From: Ceratodon purpureus
Taxonomy: Eukaryota > Streptophyta > Bryopsida > Pseudoditrichales > Ditrichaceae
Length of the DNA stretch: 64,000 nucleotides
Direction: 5' to 3'
NCBI GenBank assembly: GCA_014871385.1
Contig: CM026424.1
Span: 15,280,892-15,344,891, forward strand
In this document: piece after piece, positions 33,301 through 45,615 of the stretch
How the letters are laid out: every line of letters starts with the position of its first letter
Numbering within the stretch: position 1 is the first letter of the stretch
Position numbers and translations under genes: made by a program
The notes under the pieces: model-generated
Databases searched by the model: none
Told to the model about the DNA's origin: nothing
What the model saw: only the letters and a program-made list of their open reading frames with translations

Positions 33301-33950
33301 GCCCATACCATCCAATATTCCGCAGCGTCAGCAACATGCTGCTGGTGCGGCGGGAAGGGAGCAAGGGGCGGGCTGAGGTGGAGGGAGGGAGGAAGGGGGA
33401 GACGGGCGGGGAGAGGGGGAGGAAGAGCCAGCGGGGCGTCCGAGTCAGCCGAGGGGGGGTGACATGGAGGAGCCAAACCCTAGCCAGGCTGGGAGAAGTG
33501 CGAAGGGAGAGATTGCGATCACTTGGCACCGAAGCGGGGACTGAATTGCGGGGTGGTGGAGCGGAGTCGCTTGGGCAGGGACCAGGGGCGACGGGGTGAT
33601 GCGGATGAGGAGGGCGATGGCGATGCGGTGCTTTGCCCCTGGGCCGACTTCTCCTCCTCGGGGCACCGGGCTGCCAGCCAATTTCGCCGGATAACCGCGC
33701 GGGCCCCTCGATCACGATCGCCATGTCTCCGCTGTTGCTTCGACCCACTTCTGTGCATTCTCGCCCGCATTCATGCCCCCGGGTTTCTGACCCCTCCGGC
33801 TCAGGCTCCGGCTCAGGCTCAGGCTCTCGCTCTCTGGCCAGGCTCGCTGCGAGGGCCGCCAGCGGAAAGGACCAGTGAATTGAGTTGAATTGGATCGAAT
33901 TGCAAGGGAGGGAGGGAGGGAGGGGGCGAGCGGTCGACCTTGTCGCAGCC
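30365..33950. promoter_or_regulatory. Upstream region of the right DNAJC11-like gene
   Basis: Mirror of 19774-23359, including the run of ten G (31866-31875), the telo-box AAACCCTA (33475-33482), the GAG-rich leader and a GGGA-rich run just upstream of the ATG. No gene is seen in the AT-rich part. Confidence 0.6.
30742..31080. repeat. Diverged tandem duplication (about 181-base unit), right arm
   Basis: Mirror of 22644-22982, with both units present. Confidence 0.8.
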
Positions 33951-36900
33951 ATGGAGACGCTGGAGCGGGACCGCGACGGGCGCCCGGACCGGGAGCTGTA
34001 CGCGCTGCTGCACCTGTCGCCCGAGGCGTCCGACGACGACGTGAAGCGCGCGTACCGGCAGTGGGCGCAGGTCTACCACCCGGACAAGCACCAGACGCCG
34101 CAGGTATGCACGCGGGGACTCGCTCATTCTGCATTCTGCCTTGCCCGCCCACCCTCGTCTTTCTCCCTCCCTCACTCCCTCTCCGGAATGCGGTTCTTGA
34201 TTCGCATTGATGCGGCATTGCCGGGCAGTCACGGGGACGAATGCTGTGTCCAAATTGTGCGCAATTAGGTCATCCAGGGCAGAGCCTGGTCGCAGCGGGA
34301 TCGGATCGCAATTGGCACTCTGGGCATGGGCAGAGCGGAGCGGTGAGGCACGCTCGATCGGAGTCCGGGGGCAGGAGGTGTTTTAGGTCGGGCACGAGAG
34401 CTGAATTGCCGTGGGGAGACTTGGCGGGGTAGCCTCAGGTCTTCCTGGACGGTTTCGTCATGGTGATGGTCGACGATGAAATCATCGTGAGTGGGGATGG
34501 CGCGGATCAGGAACGCGGGGATGATGCAAGTGGAAGGAGAGCTGTAGATGGTGGTAGGCAGTAGGTGAGATGGACTGACTGAGCGAGTGCTCGTGGACGT
34601 GGTTGTGCTCAGATGCAAGACATTGCAACCCAGAACTTCCAGAGGATCCGGGAGGCATACGAGATTCTGAGCGACGAGCGGAAGCGGCAGATATACGACC
34701 TGTATGGGATGGAAGGGCTGAGCTCGGGTTTGGAGTTGGGGCCGAAGCTGAAATCGAGGGAGGAGGTGAGGGCGGAGTTCGAGCGGCTGCAGCAGCGGCA
34801 GGAGGAGAGGAAGTTGGCGGCGCACGTGCATCAGAGGGGGTCGCTGCTGATGAACCTGTCGCTGGTCCCGTTTCTGAGATCATACGACGCCCCGAGAATC
34901 AGCGGGTTTGGCTCTCTGACCCGACCCGCGTGCATGGAGTGGTCATGGCTGCTCTTGATTGATTCCGTGGGCTTCCCGAGGGTTGGTTGGGCGTGTTGCT
35001 GGGGTGTTGGGCGGGCGAGCGTTGCAAAAGTGGTGCATTTACTGACAGTGATGGCGACACTGACCGTGCGCGGCGTGGTTGTGCGTGCAGCATGGCGATG
35101 AGCACCCAGGTGCAAGCGCAGGTGTCGAAGAAGGACACGGTGGTGCTAGGTGGGAACATGGCTCTGAGGAGGGGTGTAGGCGGGGGCTCTGTGACAATGG
35201 TTTTGAGGCGTCAGCTTTCACCAATTTCGTCGGTAGAGCTTTTAGCTATGGCCGGGGTGCGGTCCGTTTTGAGCGTGCAGACCTCTAGGTACTGGTTCTC
35301 TCTGTGTGGGAGATGGGAATGCGGGTTTGATGAGGGACGGCAGTTGGAGAGATTGGTCGAGTTGTGCAGGGTGTGTATTTTGTGCGTGCGGGCGTGGAAG
35401 GAAGTGTGGCATGGAGGTGGGCGGGCTGAAACGGTGTGGTTGGTGGTGGTTGCAGGCAGCTGTCGACGCACTCGACGGGGACGTCGGGGTTGTCGGTGTC
35501 GTTGAGGGACGGTTCGGTGACGTTGTCGAACACTTGGTCCCGGCAGCTGTCGGAAGACACGACGGGCAACGTAAGTGGGGTCATTCCCGTGAGGGGTGGG
35601 AGCGAGTGAGGAACAATGGCACCGGAGTCGGGCAGTTGGGAGGGGCGGCATGGTCTATTGTTGGTGGTGGACATATTGGTTGAGTCGGAGAGGATGAGTG
35701 GTGTGATTGTGGTGAGGCGATGTTTGTGGATTGACGGATGACGTGAGGACTGATGATGGGAGAGGTGGAATTGTACAGATTCAGCTGGAGATCGGGCCGG
35801 ATACGGGACTGTCAGTCGGGTGGCAGAGGCATGCGAAGAAGAATGCCGGGTCAGCAGATGTGAAGGTATGGGTCGAGGAGAGGTGCAGTTGGTAGAGGTG
35901 GAGTGTGTTGGGCGAGGTGCATGGACGTGGGGTGAGGAGGTGGGCGTGATGGAGATGGTTTGCAATGGGTGGATGAATGAGGGGCGAGTGCAGGACGCGG
36001 GTGCGTAGGTTTGCATGAGCGGGCGAGTGCTGACCGGAGGAGATGTGCGTGTGTGTGTGTTTGTGATTGTGAAGGTGGGGCCTGCGACGTTCGGGTTGTC
36101 GGGGCAGTACATTCGGCACTTTTCATCCAAGTCTCAAGGGCGAGTGACGGGCAAGATCGGCAGGTTGGTGCAGTCGGTTTGATGGTTTGGTGATGGTTTG
36201 GCGTGTTGGTGTGATGGGGGTGATTGGAGGATGGATGTCAGCGGTTGTCGTGTAGTATGGGACGTTGAGAGATGGAGAGGAACTGTTTGGGCGATGTCCG
36301 GGATGAGAGGGTTTTGGGTGCAGTGGGTGCGAGGCAGTGCTGTGCAAGCGTGGAGGATGTTTGAGAGCAGCATGCGGTGAAGTGTTTCGGTGAGGGTGAG
36401 TGGGTGCAGAATGTGGTGCTTAGTGTTATACGTGGGTGGTGCAGCACTGGCATGGAAGTGGAGGTGGGCGGGGAGAGGAGGCTTTCGGAGCACAGTTCGG
36501 CTGCCATGTTCTGCGTGCTTGGACTTCAGGTATGGAAGCTTTTCCGTTGGTGGAGTGCAGGAGCCCGTGACGTGGGCGGTGTGGTTTCAGAGCGCCTCAT
36601 GAGTTGTGGTTGTGGCGTGAGACGGTAGGAAGGGTGTCTGTAGTGGAGTCGAAATGATGGCGGGTTGGAGGATTGTAGGTAGGGTGTATTTGTTGAAGGG
36701 CAGGGGCAGGGCGGTGAGGGAGCCGTGGGAGTGTGGGGGCTGGTGGTTTAGGTTTTTCGTGGTGGGATTGGGCCGGCGAAGGTGGTGCTTATGGGGGTAC
36801 ATTCATGAGTGCCGGGAAGTGGCGGGGCGAAGTCAGCGATGTCGGTCCCAGAGCTGCCCGATAGTCGTTGCAAGCGCGTCCGGCGTGCAGTGTGGATATG

Positions 36901-38800
36901 GAGTGTGGAATCGGGACTGAAGGGTTGTGGTGGGTTGCGCAGGGTGTGTCGTGGAAAGTTCGGTTCACTCGAGGGGGCCAGAAGTTCGTGATTCCTGTGA
37001 GTGTTCTTTTCCGAATACTGTGAGCACGGGGTTGTGCAGCCGGGCGATAGTCGGGAGTGAGTTGGGAATCTTGCATGTTTCTGTGGTGAGTGTGATGGCG
37101 AGATGTTGTTAGGATTGGAGATGTTTGGGTAGCATCGTTGCGGTTGGATGGGCGGCAGCACGCGAGAGTTGTGTTGGGGATGGAGGGTGTGTGGTGAGGA
37201 GGTAATGGCATTGACGGTGGGGTGGTGGTGGTGCGGTCGCGCAGATTATGCTTTGCACAACATTGAATCCGTTCATAGCTACGGGGGCTTTGATCATACC
37301 ATCGTCCATCTATGCGGTTCTAAAGGTACGATCGGTTGTGGGGTCGTCCGGGCAGGTGGATGGCATTTCAGGTGTGGTGCTCGTTTTTCAGGAGGGTGTG
37401 GGCACCGCTCTTGGGCGTGGTCGGGCAGTCGGCAGAGGGTGTAGGTATGGAAGGTGTTGTGAATTCGTTGGGACTGACGGGTGTGGGAGTGGTGTGTGTG
37501 ATGTGGCGACGCAGACTTTTGTTCTGAAGCCTTACAATGTACGGAGGAACAGACGGAAGAGCCTGGACCTACGGCGGGCAACGTATGCGCAGGTAGAGTG
37601 GGTGTTTGATCCTGGGATGTGTGTACGGTCGGTTGTAGGAGGTGCTGGGTGTTGTCGGTGTGAGTGCGATGCGTGTTGTGCCCGTGGTTTTTGGTGTTGA
37701 AAGTTGGATGAGAACGGTTTTGGGATGCTGTTGGGCGGAAGCTGAGGTCCGTTGTGTGGTGTCCAGGTCGCGGAGGCTCGGGGTTCTTCGGAGAAGGCAC
37801 AGATGTTGCTGAAGAATGTGGCGGAGAGGAAGAAACAGAAGCAGGCGCAGCGGCAGGGGCTGGTGATTCTGTCGGCGGTGTACGGTGACATCAAGGCGTA
37901 CGAGCGAGGAGCGAGTGGGGCGGACAAGGCAACGAGCGAGGAGGACGACGATGCGGACCTGCCTCCGCCGTACTTGGACGTGGGGATACCGATACAGTTC
38001 CTGGTGGATGACTTCGGGCAGCTGCGGGTAATTGGATGGTCCTTGTTTGTGTGGTGGCATTTGTGTTGGTTGGCGCAGCAGTGTCGCTGGTTTGGAGGCC
38101 TGCAGTGGCGATGGTCTGTGATGGATCGTGTGGCGTGAGAGGAGGTGGGGTGAGGTGGGAATGGGTGGTAGGTTGATGTGGGATCTGGTCTGGGCAGCGT
38201 TGGGTGGTAGGCATGGCGTGTGGAAATGAATGACGGCCAGAACCGGGAACGGTGTTGATGTTGGGAAGAGGGCATTTTGTGATACAGTGGTGTGTGGGTT
38301 GCGTGAACAGCTGCACGAAGGAGTGAAGAAGGCAGGTCTGATGGGGTTCTGCGATCCATGCCCGGGTGAATCGAAGCAGTTGAAGGTGGCGTACAGCTAC
38401 CTGGGGCACCTTTACGAGGTACGTGGTTGGTGGTTGGGTGGGGTGAGGTGATGGAGATGTGCGAGGCGTGGGACAGGCCGTGTGTGCGTTTGCAAGGCGA
38501 GAGTGTGGTGAGATGTGTGTGTCTGGAAGCGATGATGCGGCGTGTGGCATTGACGGAGGAGAGGTGGCCTTGCAGCTGTAGTGTCGTCCGAGGGAGAAGG
38601 GGCGAGGGGTGTTGTTGCCCCAGGGAGGCAGGATTGTTTGTTGAGACGATGCGTGTGTGTGGGATGGATGGTGACATGTTTGTGGCGTGTGGCACGGGTG
38701 AATGCAGGTGGTTGTGGGAGACTACGACGAGTTGCGGATTCCGCAGGAGGCGCACAGGATACAGCGGTCCGCGTCGGAGAGGCTTGATCAAGTGGACTGA
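33951..38800 (+). CDS. DNAJC11/OWL1-like J-domain protein, right copy
   Basis: Thirteen exons: 33951-34103, 34613-34905, 35091-35288, 35456-35570, 35779-35865, 36075-36163, 36445-36529, 36943-36996, 37245-37325, 37515-37592, 37767-38027, 38311-38418, 38708-38800. All introns are GT-AG, the summed length is 1695 bases, and the product is 564 aa. Motifs include [20 protein letters not shown] at the start, HPD in exon 1, [18 protein letters not shown] in exon 8, [18 protein letters not shown] and the Cys-containing [13 protein letters not shown] of DUF3395 in exons 11-12, and [19 protein letters not shown] at the end. Short GC-rich exons with compact introns contrast with the uninterrupted CTR9 and SR alpha. 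Same likely role as the left copy; both copies carry their own upstream region and appear intact. Confidence 0.93.
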
Positions 38801-39542
38801 CTATCCTTCTCCTCCGTCCCCTTAGGATAGGGTGTCATGTTTGAGTGGGTCGCCGAAGGCGGGGCACAATTTATGTCGGGATTGGGGTGGATCGTACATC
38901 CGGTAGGAGGATGCGGGATCCCGTAGGGAGCGTAGTGTTGGTGGTGCGCAAGAAGCAGAGGGCGGTGCGGCGAGTGTCGTCTGTGAGGGGTTGGGTAGCC
39001 GTGAAGGAAGCAGGAGCCGGGCGCGCTCCGATTTTGATGGAGAGAGGGGTGTGTAGAGAGCAGTTGAGTTAGGATTAATGATATTCTGTGGGGGGTGGTG
39101 GCCACCCCCCGATATGAGTTCGAAGCTGTCGATTTCAGCTCGTCCTGGGGAGCGGGAGAAGTCAGTGGAGATGGGGGGCGTAGTTCCAAATGTTAGGACG
39201 TCCCCATGTAGGTGGGAATATGGAAGAGGTTTGACACCTCCGCATTTGTATGGCCACGATACTGTCTGCGCACGGTGAGGTTTGTGTGGGTCGATCTGGG
39301 TGTGTGTGTGTGTTTGTGGGAGAAGCTGTGAGGGCGGGGCTTGGGGAGCAGGAGGTTGTTGGGATGGTCGTGGATTGTGCGTGGTGGTTGCTGTTGTGGC
39401 GAGGTGTGTAGGGCGGTGGTTCCGTGATGAGTTTGATGCGTGTTGTTTTGTGTGAGGAGGCATTTGTTGCGTGTGGTGTGGAGGGCGAGGTGATTTGTGA
39501 GAGTGTGAGGGTGAGTGTGGGGCGTCAGTCCGTCGATCTGAC
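38801..39542. other. Spacer between the DNAJC11-like gene and the unknown frame, right arm
   Basis: Mirror of 14186-14925: the DNAJC11-like 3' UTR, the GGGGGGTGG palindrome near 39089-39110 and a (GT)n run near 39299-39313. No gene recognised. Confidence 0.45.
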
Positions 39543-40511
39543 ATGGGGATGTGTGAGGCTGTTTCTGTTAGGCTGAAGCCGTGTGATTGGGGATTTCGGG
39601 AATGGCAGAGATCGTCGTTCTGGTTGCAATATGGGCGAGTGAGACAGCATTTGCAAGCGTGTGATTTGTTGCTAGAGCAGATTAACAGATGTGCAGTCCC
39701 GCCAGGAGGACGGCCCGAGATGGACATGCCAGCCGGGATCATGAGGAGAGATGATCGGGGCAGTGTGGCAGCGAGATCGTTGTGCGAGATCCCGGCACAC
39801 GTCGTCCCGGAGTCCCCCTTCGACGTGGCGTTGGACCTGGGTTTCAACCGCGGCGAGGGCGTCCATCCGACGAAGGAGGGCGCGGAGGGAGACGAGAATG
39901 GTGGAGGGGGGCAGGATTCCATGACCAGCCCCGAGTTGGAGGCGTTCACCTCGGGCGGCGATTGCTGTGGAGATGGAGAGGTCGGCGGTGCCGGGTGGGA
40001 CGAAGAAGGGAGCGGGGGTGGCGGTCGCGGTGCCGGGTCGATGGGTGACGGATCAGGGGAGTGTGACCATCATGATGGCAGCCGAGAGTGGATGCGCGGG
40101 TCTGAGAACGTGGTTGTGGATTTGGACCCTGGCGCGGACGCGACAGTGGAACGTGGTGCGTCGCCGAGTGCTGGTTTGGATGTCGGTATGGATATGGATG
40201 GGATGGCGGTCGCAAGAGGCGGAGAGGGGCGAGTGAGGAAACGCAGCGTAGGGTGCAGTCCGATGAGCGTGGGCGTCCCCGGGAAGAGCGTGGAGCTGGC
40301 TCCGGTGAATTTCATCTCGGCGGCGTCTTACTACGTGGAAGGTCCGTCAAAGGCGGAGCCGTCGAGGGGTGGCAACAGCACGACAAGGCGGACGTCGTTC
40401 TGCAGAATAGAAGCTTTCGTGATCCGGAGCCGATCGGCGAGGGCGATGCCCGTGCAAGAGGAGGAGACGAAGAGGACGGCGGCGAAGTCCGCAGGCGTGG
40501 ATTTTGAGTAG
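39543..40511 (+). CDS. Unidentified Gly/Glu/Ser-rich protein, right copy
   Basis: 322 aa in one frame from ATG at 39543 to TAG at 40511. It equals the left copy except for three extra residues (from a 9-base in-frame segment near 39782-39790) and residue changes at two places. The longer form repeats the local GCGAGATC motif, so the left copy may have lost one repeat by slippage. Gene status is uncertain; the frame staying open through an indel is mild support for coding. Confidence 0.4.
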   Translation: MGMCEAVSVRLKPCDWGFREWQRSSFWLQYGRVRQHLQACDLLLEQINRCAVPPGGRPEMDMPAGIMRRDDRGSVAARSLCEIPAHVVPESPFDVALDLGFNRGEGVHPTKEGAEGDENGGGGQDSMTSPELEAFTSGGDCCGDGEVGGAGWDEEGSGGGGRGAGSMGDGSGECDHHDGSREWMRGSENVVVDLDPGADATVERGASPSAGLDVGMDMDGMAVARGGEGRVRKRSVGCSPMSVGVPGKSVELAPVNFISAASYYVEGPSKAEPSRGGNSTTRRTSFCRIEAFVIRSRSARAMPVQEEETKRTAAKSAGVDFE

Positions 40512-42605
40512 CGAGTTCATATTGGTTGGTGGAACTCGAGGTGAGATGGTCGGTAGTGTAGATGGTTTGTTGTACATCGGACATGGTTGGCTGTGTGTTT
40601 TAGGTGGGGATTCTGTTTTGGAGAAATTTGCAGTGTGGTTTGGTCTCGGGTTGGTAGTGTTTGGGCGTGTGGATATTTCGGCATGGAGCTGACTGCGGTC
40701 GTTGTTTTTTTTTGGTGATATTTTGGTATGTGGTAAGCTGTATGTGAGACGGGTGCAAGTCGTTGGCATGGTCTCATCTGATACATTTGTAGACCTGGGT
40801 TTGGTAGTTTCTGAATATTGTCTTGTTGGAACTTGGATGTGATTTGTTTTTGGGGTAATTTGTGCGTTTTGCTTCGGATCGTGGAACAGAGAAGTGGTCT
40901 TTGATATGAAGTTGCGATAACATTACGGTGCAGACATGAGGGAATATGGTGAGGGTTGTTTGTTGTGTAGAGTCGGCTGCAAGTCAGTTTGTTTTTGTCT
41001 TTCAAAATTTGGAAAGGATTGTCTTAATAAGGTAGGTACAAGATCCTATTGTCGAAATGTTGTATTATATCATAACATTATTTAAACTATTTTGCTTCAC
41101 AAGGAGTGGTGAATGGCTGTTTTTGATCTTAATTCATTGTGGGCATTTGGGGTGAAATCTTTTCTTTTTGGATGAGCATAGACATGGATTGTTGGAGGGC
41201 TCCAATATTAATTGTTCTAAGGTCATTCTAACATTAGTTTGGAATAGTATGATTATATCTTCAAGCAAGTCTATTTAAACGGAATAAAATAGAAGTGGAA
41301 GGGAAGTTAGAAAGTGTTGTGGAAATTGAAGTTGTAGATCATGAAAATTAGAGTACACATTAGATTGAGTTTAATGATTTGTACCATCATTCTTTTCATA
41401 TAATATTATAAAAGTAGTAATCAGTTTCCTTTATATTTGATAATAATAAATGATTTGTAATTTTTTAAGTGAAATTTGTTGTGATAGAATTATTCATGGC
41501 ACTTTAGTCTTTTTGATTTTATTACAATTTTTGTGTGTTCAAGTTTTAGAGATTGGCTTGAAGTAAAAGTTTTGAACATAAGTCTTAGGAAATTTTTATA
41601 AATGTCATGAATATGAAATGAAGTATATATAATTTAATGATTATTTCTTTTTTTAAATTCCACATGTGCACAATTCTAGCAGAGCATATTTTTTTTAATA
41701 TATTTCTATAGATTTGTTAAATGCCATTGTGGAGAGATTTGCCGCTTGCTTGTAGTTAATTGTTATAAATCTCAATAATGGGATTGTATTGAATTGATGA
41801 AAAAAGTCTCTTTCATTTTTTATCACATTTTTGAATATAAACTTAAGATATTTCTATTTTTGACAATACAATCACAACCTTCATGGATGCAATATGAATT
41901 AGACATAATAGTCATAAATTGTGAATATGTTCTTTTCCATAACACATGGGTGCTTTGAAGATTTTATCTCCTTCCTTTCAAGACTTTAGATGAAAGACAA
42001 TTGTCAAGATCAAAGAAGTTACAGGAAAACATGTTGTAATAAATGAAAAATCAAAAGTGGTAAAGGCCAAGAATGTCAATATAACTTAAACGCTCCTGAC
42101 CAGTTGTGTAATATACACAAGCTTGAACATCATGTCATATAATATACATTATTTGCACAACACTAAAGAGTTACAAAACTGAGCTGTTAGACAGTACAAG
42201 TTAAATTTATGGAACAGAACACATTATCTTGGACATCTCCAAACCAAGTTCTCAACCCATTTGCTGCAGTACAAAATCCTAGAAAGTGTACATTCATTGA
42301 ACTACTACCATATCATGATCCGGATAAAAATCATGCCACCACCTGAACCTGATCAAACTGCACACTGCATGGTGACATTGTAAATGGAGCCAGCTACGTC
42401 TGTGCCTCATGGGAGCAAAATATATAACATCTACTCTCCAAAGTCCAAACTGTTGATCGATTCAACCAGATAAAATCAGTTCTTCCAAATCAAAAGTTGC
42501 ATCGTCCCCTCTAATAATTCACATGCACAATCAATTGGGAGGCAGCAGCAATCTTCAACAATCCTAACATCATGAGTTGCAGCTCTGATCCAGCATCGAG
42601 TTTCT
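40512..42605. other. Outer end of the right arm and AT-rich intergenic DNA
   Basis: The duplication ends at 40976. From there to about 42.2 kb the sequence is AT-rich with no frame of interest. The right end should contain the 3' UTR of the MYB-CC gene. Confidence 0.5.
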
Positions 42606-45600
42606 TCAAGCGGGTCGTTTGGAGGTGCTCGGAGAAGAGCAGCTAGCTTGCTTGTTGTTATTATTCCGCGGAGTGCCTGGTTGGACATGACCAGCTCCTT
42701 GCTGCAGCATTTGATCAGGAGCTAGGCCGGTGCATAGTTGGGGATTTAGCGGTGGCTGCTGCTGCTGATGCTGGTCGAGAGGGCTCATGTTGCGTACCGG
42801 CCCAGCCAGATTATACTGCTGTGGGCCGAGCGAAGTTGCGAAGGTGGCGGGGTCGCTCATCACCTTCGACGCCAGCTCTGTGAGCTCTGCATGGGCGGCT
42901 TTCAAGTCTGGGGAGGCTGAGGTGTGCCCAGCCAACGTCTCTCGCGCCTTCTCCAAGATCTGCTGCAAGTACTTCCCGTGCGCCTCTATTCGCAGTTGCA
43001 ATTGCCGTTGATCCTGTGTGCCATGAGTACGATGTTACATACCACAGGTAGAGCTAAGTTACAGCACTTACAGTTAGTACATCCGTGATAAGTGCTTAAC
43101 ATGGACTCATGTAGTAGTCGAGAAACAGACACTTATTTCACACCAATCTCTCAAAAATAAAAAAGCAAGAGAGTTCATTTTACTTCATAAAATTCTCTTG
43201 CAAATAGGAGTGTTGCGTTTTGTAATGTCCACTAGACCGAATTCAACAGTTGTAAGTTGTTGTACGTTGATCAATAGTTGTGTTAGCTGGGAACGGACAT
43301 TACCTCAAGTTGTTCCTGAAGTCGACGTTGGACTTCCATTTGCGACTGTAGAGCTTCGGTGATTTGTATGTTGCTGCAAAAACAACAATATCAGCACAGT
43401 ACTGTTTCTGTTAGCCAGCTGGGGCATGCGTGACTTCACCAATATTCTCGAATGTTAAATCAAGTTAGCCACCACAGCCTGAGGCGAGCGAAATTGCGGT
43501 AGTACTTTTGCGAGGATAAACTGTCACGTACTCTTGGGGATTTTGTGATGTTGGAGTATGGGGACCATCGGATGCGCCATTGCTTGTTCCCTGCATGTCT
43601 GAAGCATACCCTGCATACCAAGAGATTATTCCAGCTGTTTGAAACTAAAGCATGGGAACTTGATTAAGAATAATTTGTAGAAACGTCAACGTTGAAGAAG
43701 GTAATTCTGTTCAAAGGCGAGAAAGAATGTGAAATTTGCTTGCAAGCTCTATTTGAGACCAGCAATAAGAGCTATTGTGTAATTCCTCTGTTTACCATGA
43801 CTGGGGTCCTTGTTTGCTTCATGCACTCCCGAGTCCGATCTGTGAAGCTGTTTTCCCAGTCTGTATTTCTGCAAGCACAAACCAAAACCTTTTTAATTTA
43901 CTTTCCTTGACATTGATTAGCACTTGCGAGGGTGAGTGGAGAGGCATATTTCGGTAGAAGAATTGAATTCGAATCAAATTCTCAACCTGATCATGAGCAC
44001 CGACAACACACTGTTTTTGTTTCTTGTCTATGAATAAGTATACTGCACAGAGGCTGCTACTCAAATGCAAGCAACACCTGCCACTACAATCAGCTTAACA
44101 TATGAATGTAATAACTCAACAGGCTGAAACGAACGATTACGAAACTCACCTGCAGATGACTTTTCAGATGGTAAAGCGTCAGTCCCCTCACTCCCATAAC
44201 CCGCATCACAGTTTTCGGCGTAGCTTCTGCCAATTTATTTCATCAGCAACACAGATAAGGTGTTAGAACTTAGAACCATCTAAATCCAATCCTAGCTGGA
44301 ACACCCATGTTGCCACACTCTCCTTTCCATCATCACTCACAGCTTCGAGCTACCCGGGTAGTGTACTCACAATGCCATATCCAACACTAGGTAAATTCCA
44401 AGGGAGTAGTCCAAGAGCAGAATGGGAGAGCGACAATCTCTGAACCAGTACTTATAAGTGATGGCAAGGTAAGCAGCAGGTGACTCTCTGTAAACTCAAA
44501 ACACCTGTTGTCATCATAAGAATGGTGAAGGCAGATCTTAGGTTTGGATTCGGTGTACCATCCTTCTCAGAGTCGACGTTAAGTTGGCTTAATTCAAGGA
44601 GTACTCAAGCTATGATTAATCTCAACAGAGCTGGCATACGTGATCATGTGGGGGATGCAGAAGGGGCACGAGCGAGGTTGTACTGACTACGTCGTCTAAC
44701 AACTTACTAACAAGGGGGCTACGCTATGGTTTTCGTTACAGAAATTAGTTGTTACATATGTGGTCGACGTCACAAGTTATAATGCATGCTCTCTCCCTGA
44801 CACTTAGCGGATTTCCTGGTACAAATAGGAGCGTGTGTTACAGAAAAGGAGGATTTGGTTCATCATTGGTATTGAAGGCTCTAGCTGGAAGAAACTAGTT
44901 AGTTACACCGGTTATCTGAAGAGATAGTTAATTGAACCTGCAACTGACTGATCTACTCCAATTGGCTGCATTAGTTTTCGAAGCTAGAATCAGGCAGATT
45001 AGAGTTGATGGATTCCTGAGAAGAACTCCGAGTAATCTAATCACTAATTAATTTCTGATGATTAGTTTCTGCTAAGTTAGGAACTAATCGCACTTGTCCT
45101 ACTGATAGGTCAACATTGCTTTTTCCGTGTTAGTGAGCGGTTGATATCCAATGCTTGATGGAAGATCTATCGCACGTGTACAGACAGAGATTCAGGAAAG
45201 AAGATCACCATCACACTCTGGCACATGGGTCGTTGCCAGGGAGGAGGTCCGGCATGATCAATTCAAGTAAATTTAATTCATTAATTCTATCATTTTTTAT
45301 GAATTCAGACTAGCCGTGATTGTGACGTTCTACGTATGGGTCATTGAATTTAGTACTTGGACTGAAAGAGAACTAAACAGAGAGCTAGCTAGCTAGAGGG
45401 GAGATGATCAACTCACTGTCAGCGCCACCCAACTGCGTCACAGCGTCCACAAAGCGCTCGTGCAGCTCAGGCGTCCACCGCAGCCTTGGCTTGGGGTCCA
45501 TGGGACTGAGACTTCCTTCCCCGGAGGAGCCGTAGGGCGACTGGGACATCCTCTGATGGTCTGGATGAGGAGACATCGCCATTTGCTGCTGCCTGTGGGG

Positions 45601-45615
45601 AACCATCTGGTACAT
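42606..45615 (-). CDS. MYB-CC (PHR1-LIKE family) transcription factor
   Basis: Six exons: 45615-45417, 44226-44150, 43868-43796, 43610-43532, 43373-43304, 43013-42606, joining in frame to 301 aa. The GARP/Myb domain reads PRLRWTPELHERFVDAVTQL, GGADKATPKTVMRVMGVRGL and TLYHLKSHLQKYRLGKQ (about residues 45-105). The coiled-coil domain reads ITEALQSQMEVQRRLQEQLE (about 143-162) and QLQLRIEAHGKYLQQILEKA. A Gln-rich tail follows. Family members bind P1BS-like sites (GNATATNC) as dimers and regulate phosphate starvation and other responses. The short N-terminus starting MYQMVPHRQQQMAMSP resembles the PHL2/UNE16 side of the family. I use the ATG at 45615; five upstream codons are open but lack an ATG. 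A 5' UTR intron follows a leader exon near 46.9 kb. Confidence 0.93.

Larger units (their letters stand above)
29898..40976 (-). repeat. Right arm of the large inverted duplication
   Basis: Mirror image of 12850-23826. It is about 100 bases longer: it has about 85 extra bases at 40843-40927 and 9 extra bases inside the unknown open frame near 39782-39790, plus small indels. The inner end begins TGCAGAAGAAAC, the outer end stops at AGAGTCGG. No target-site duplication links the two outer edges. Confidence 0.95.
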
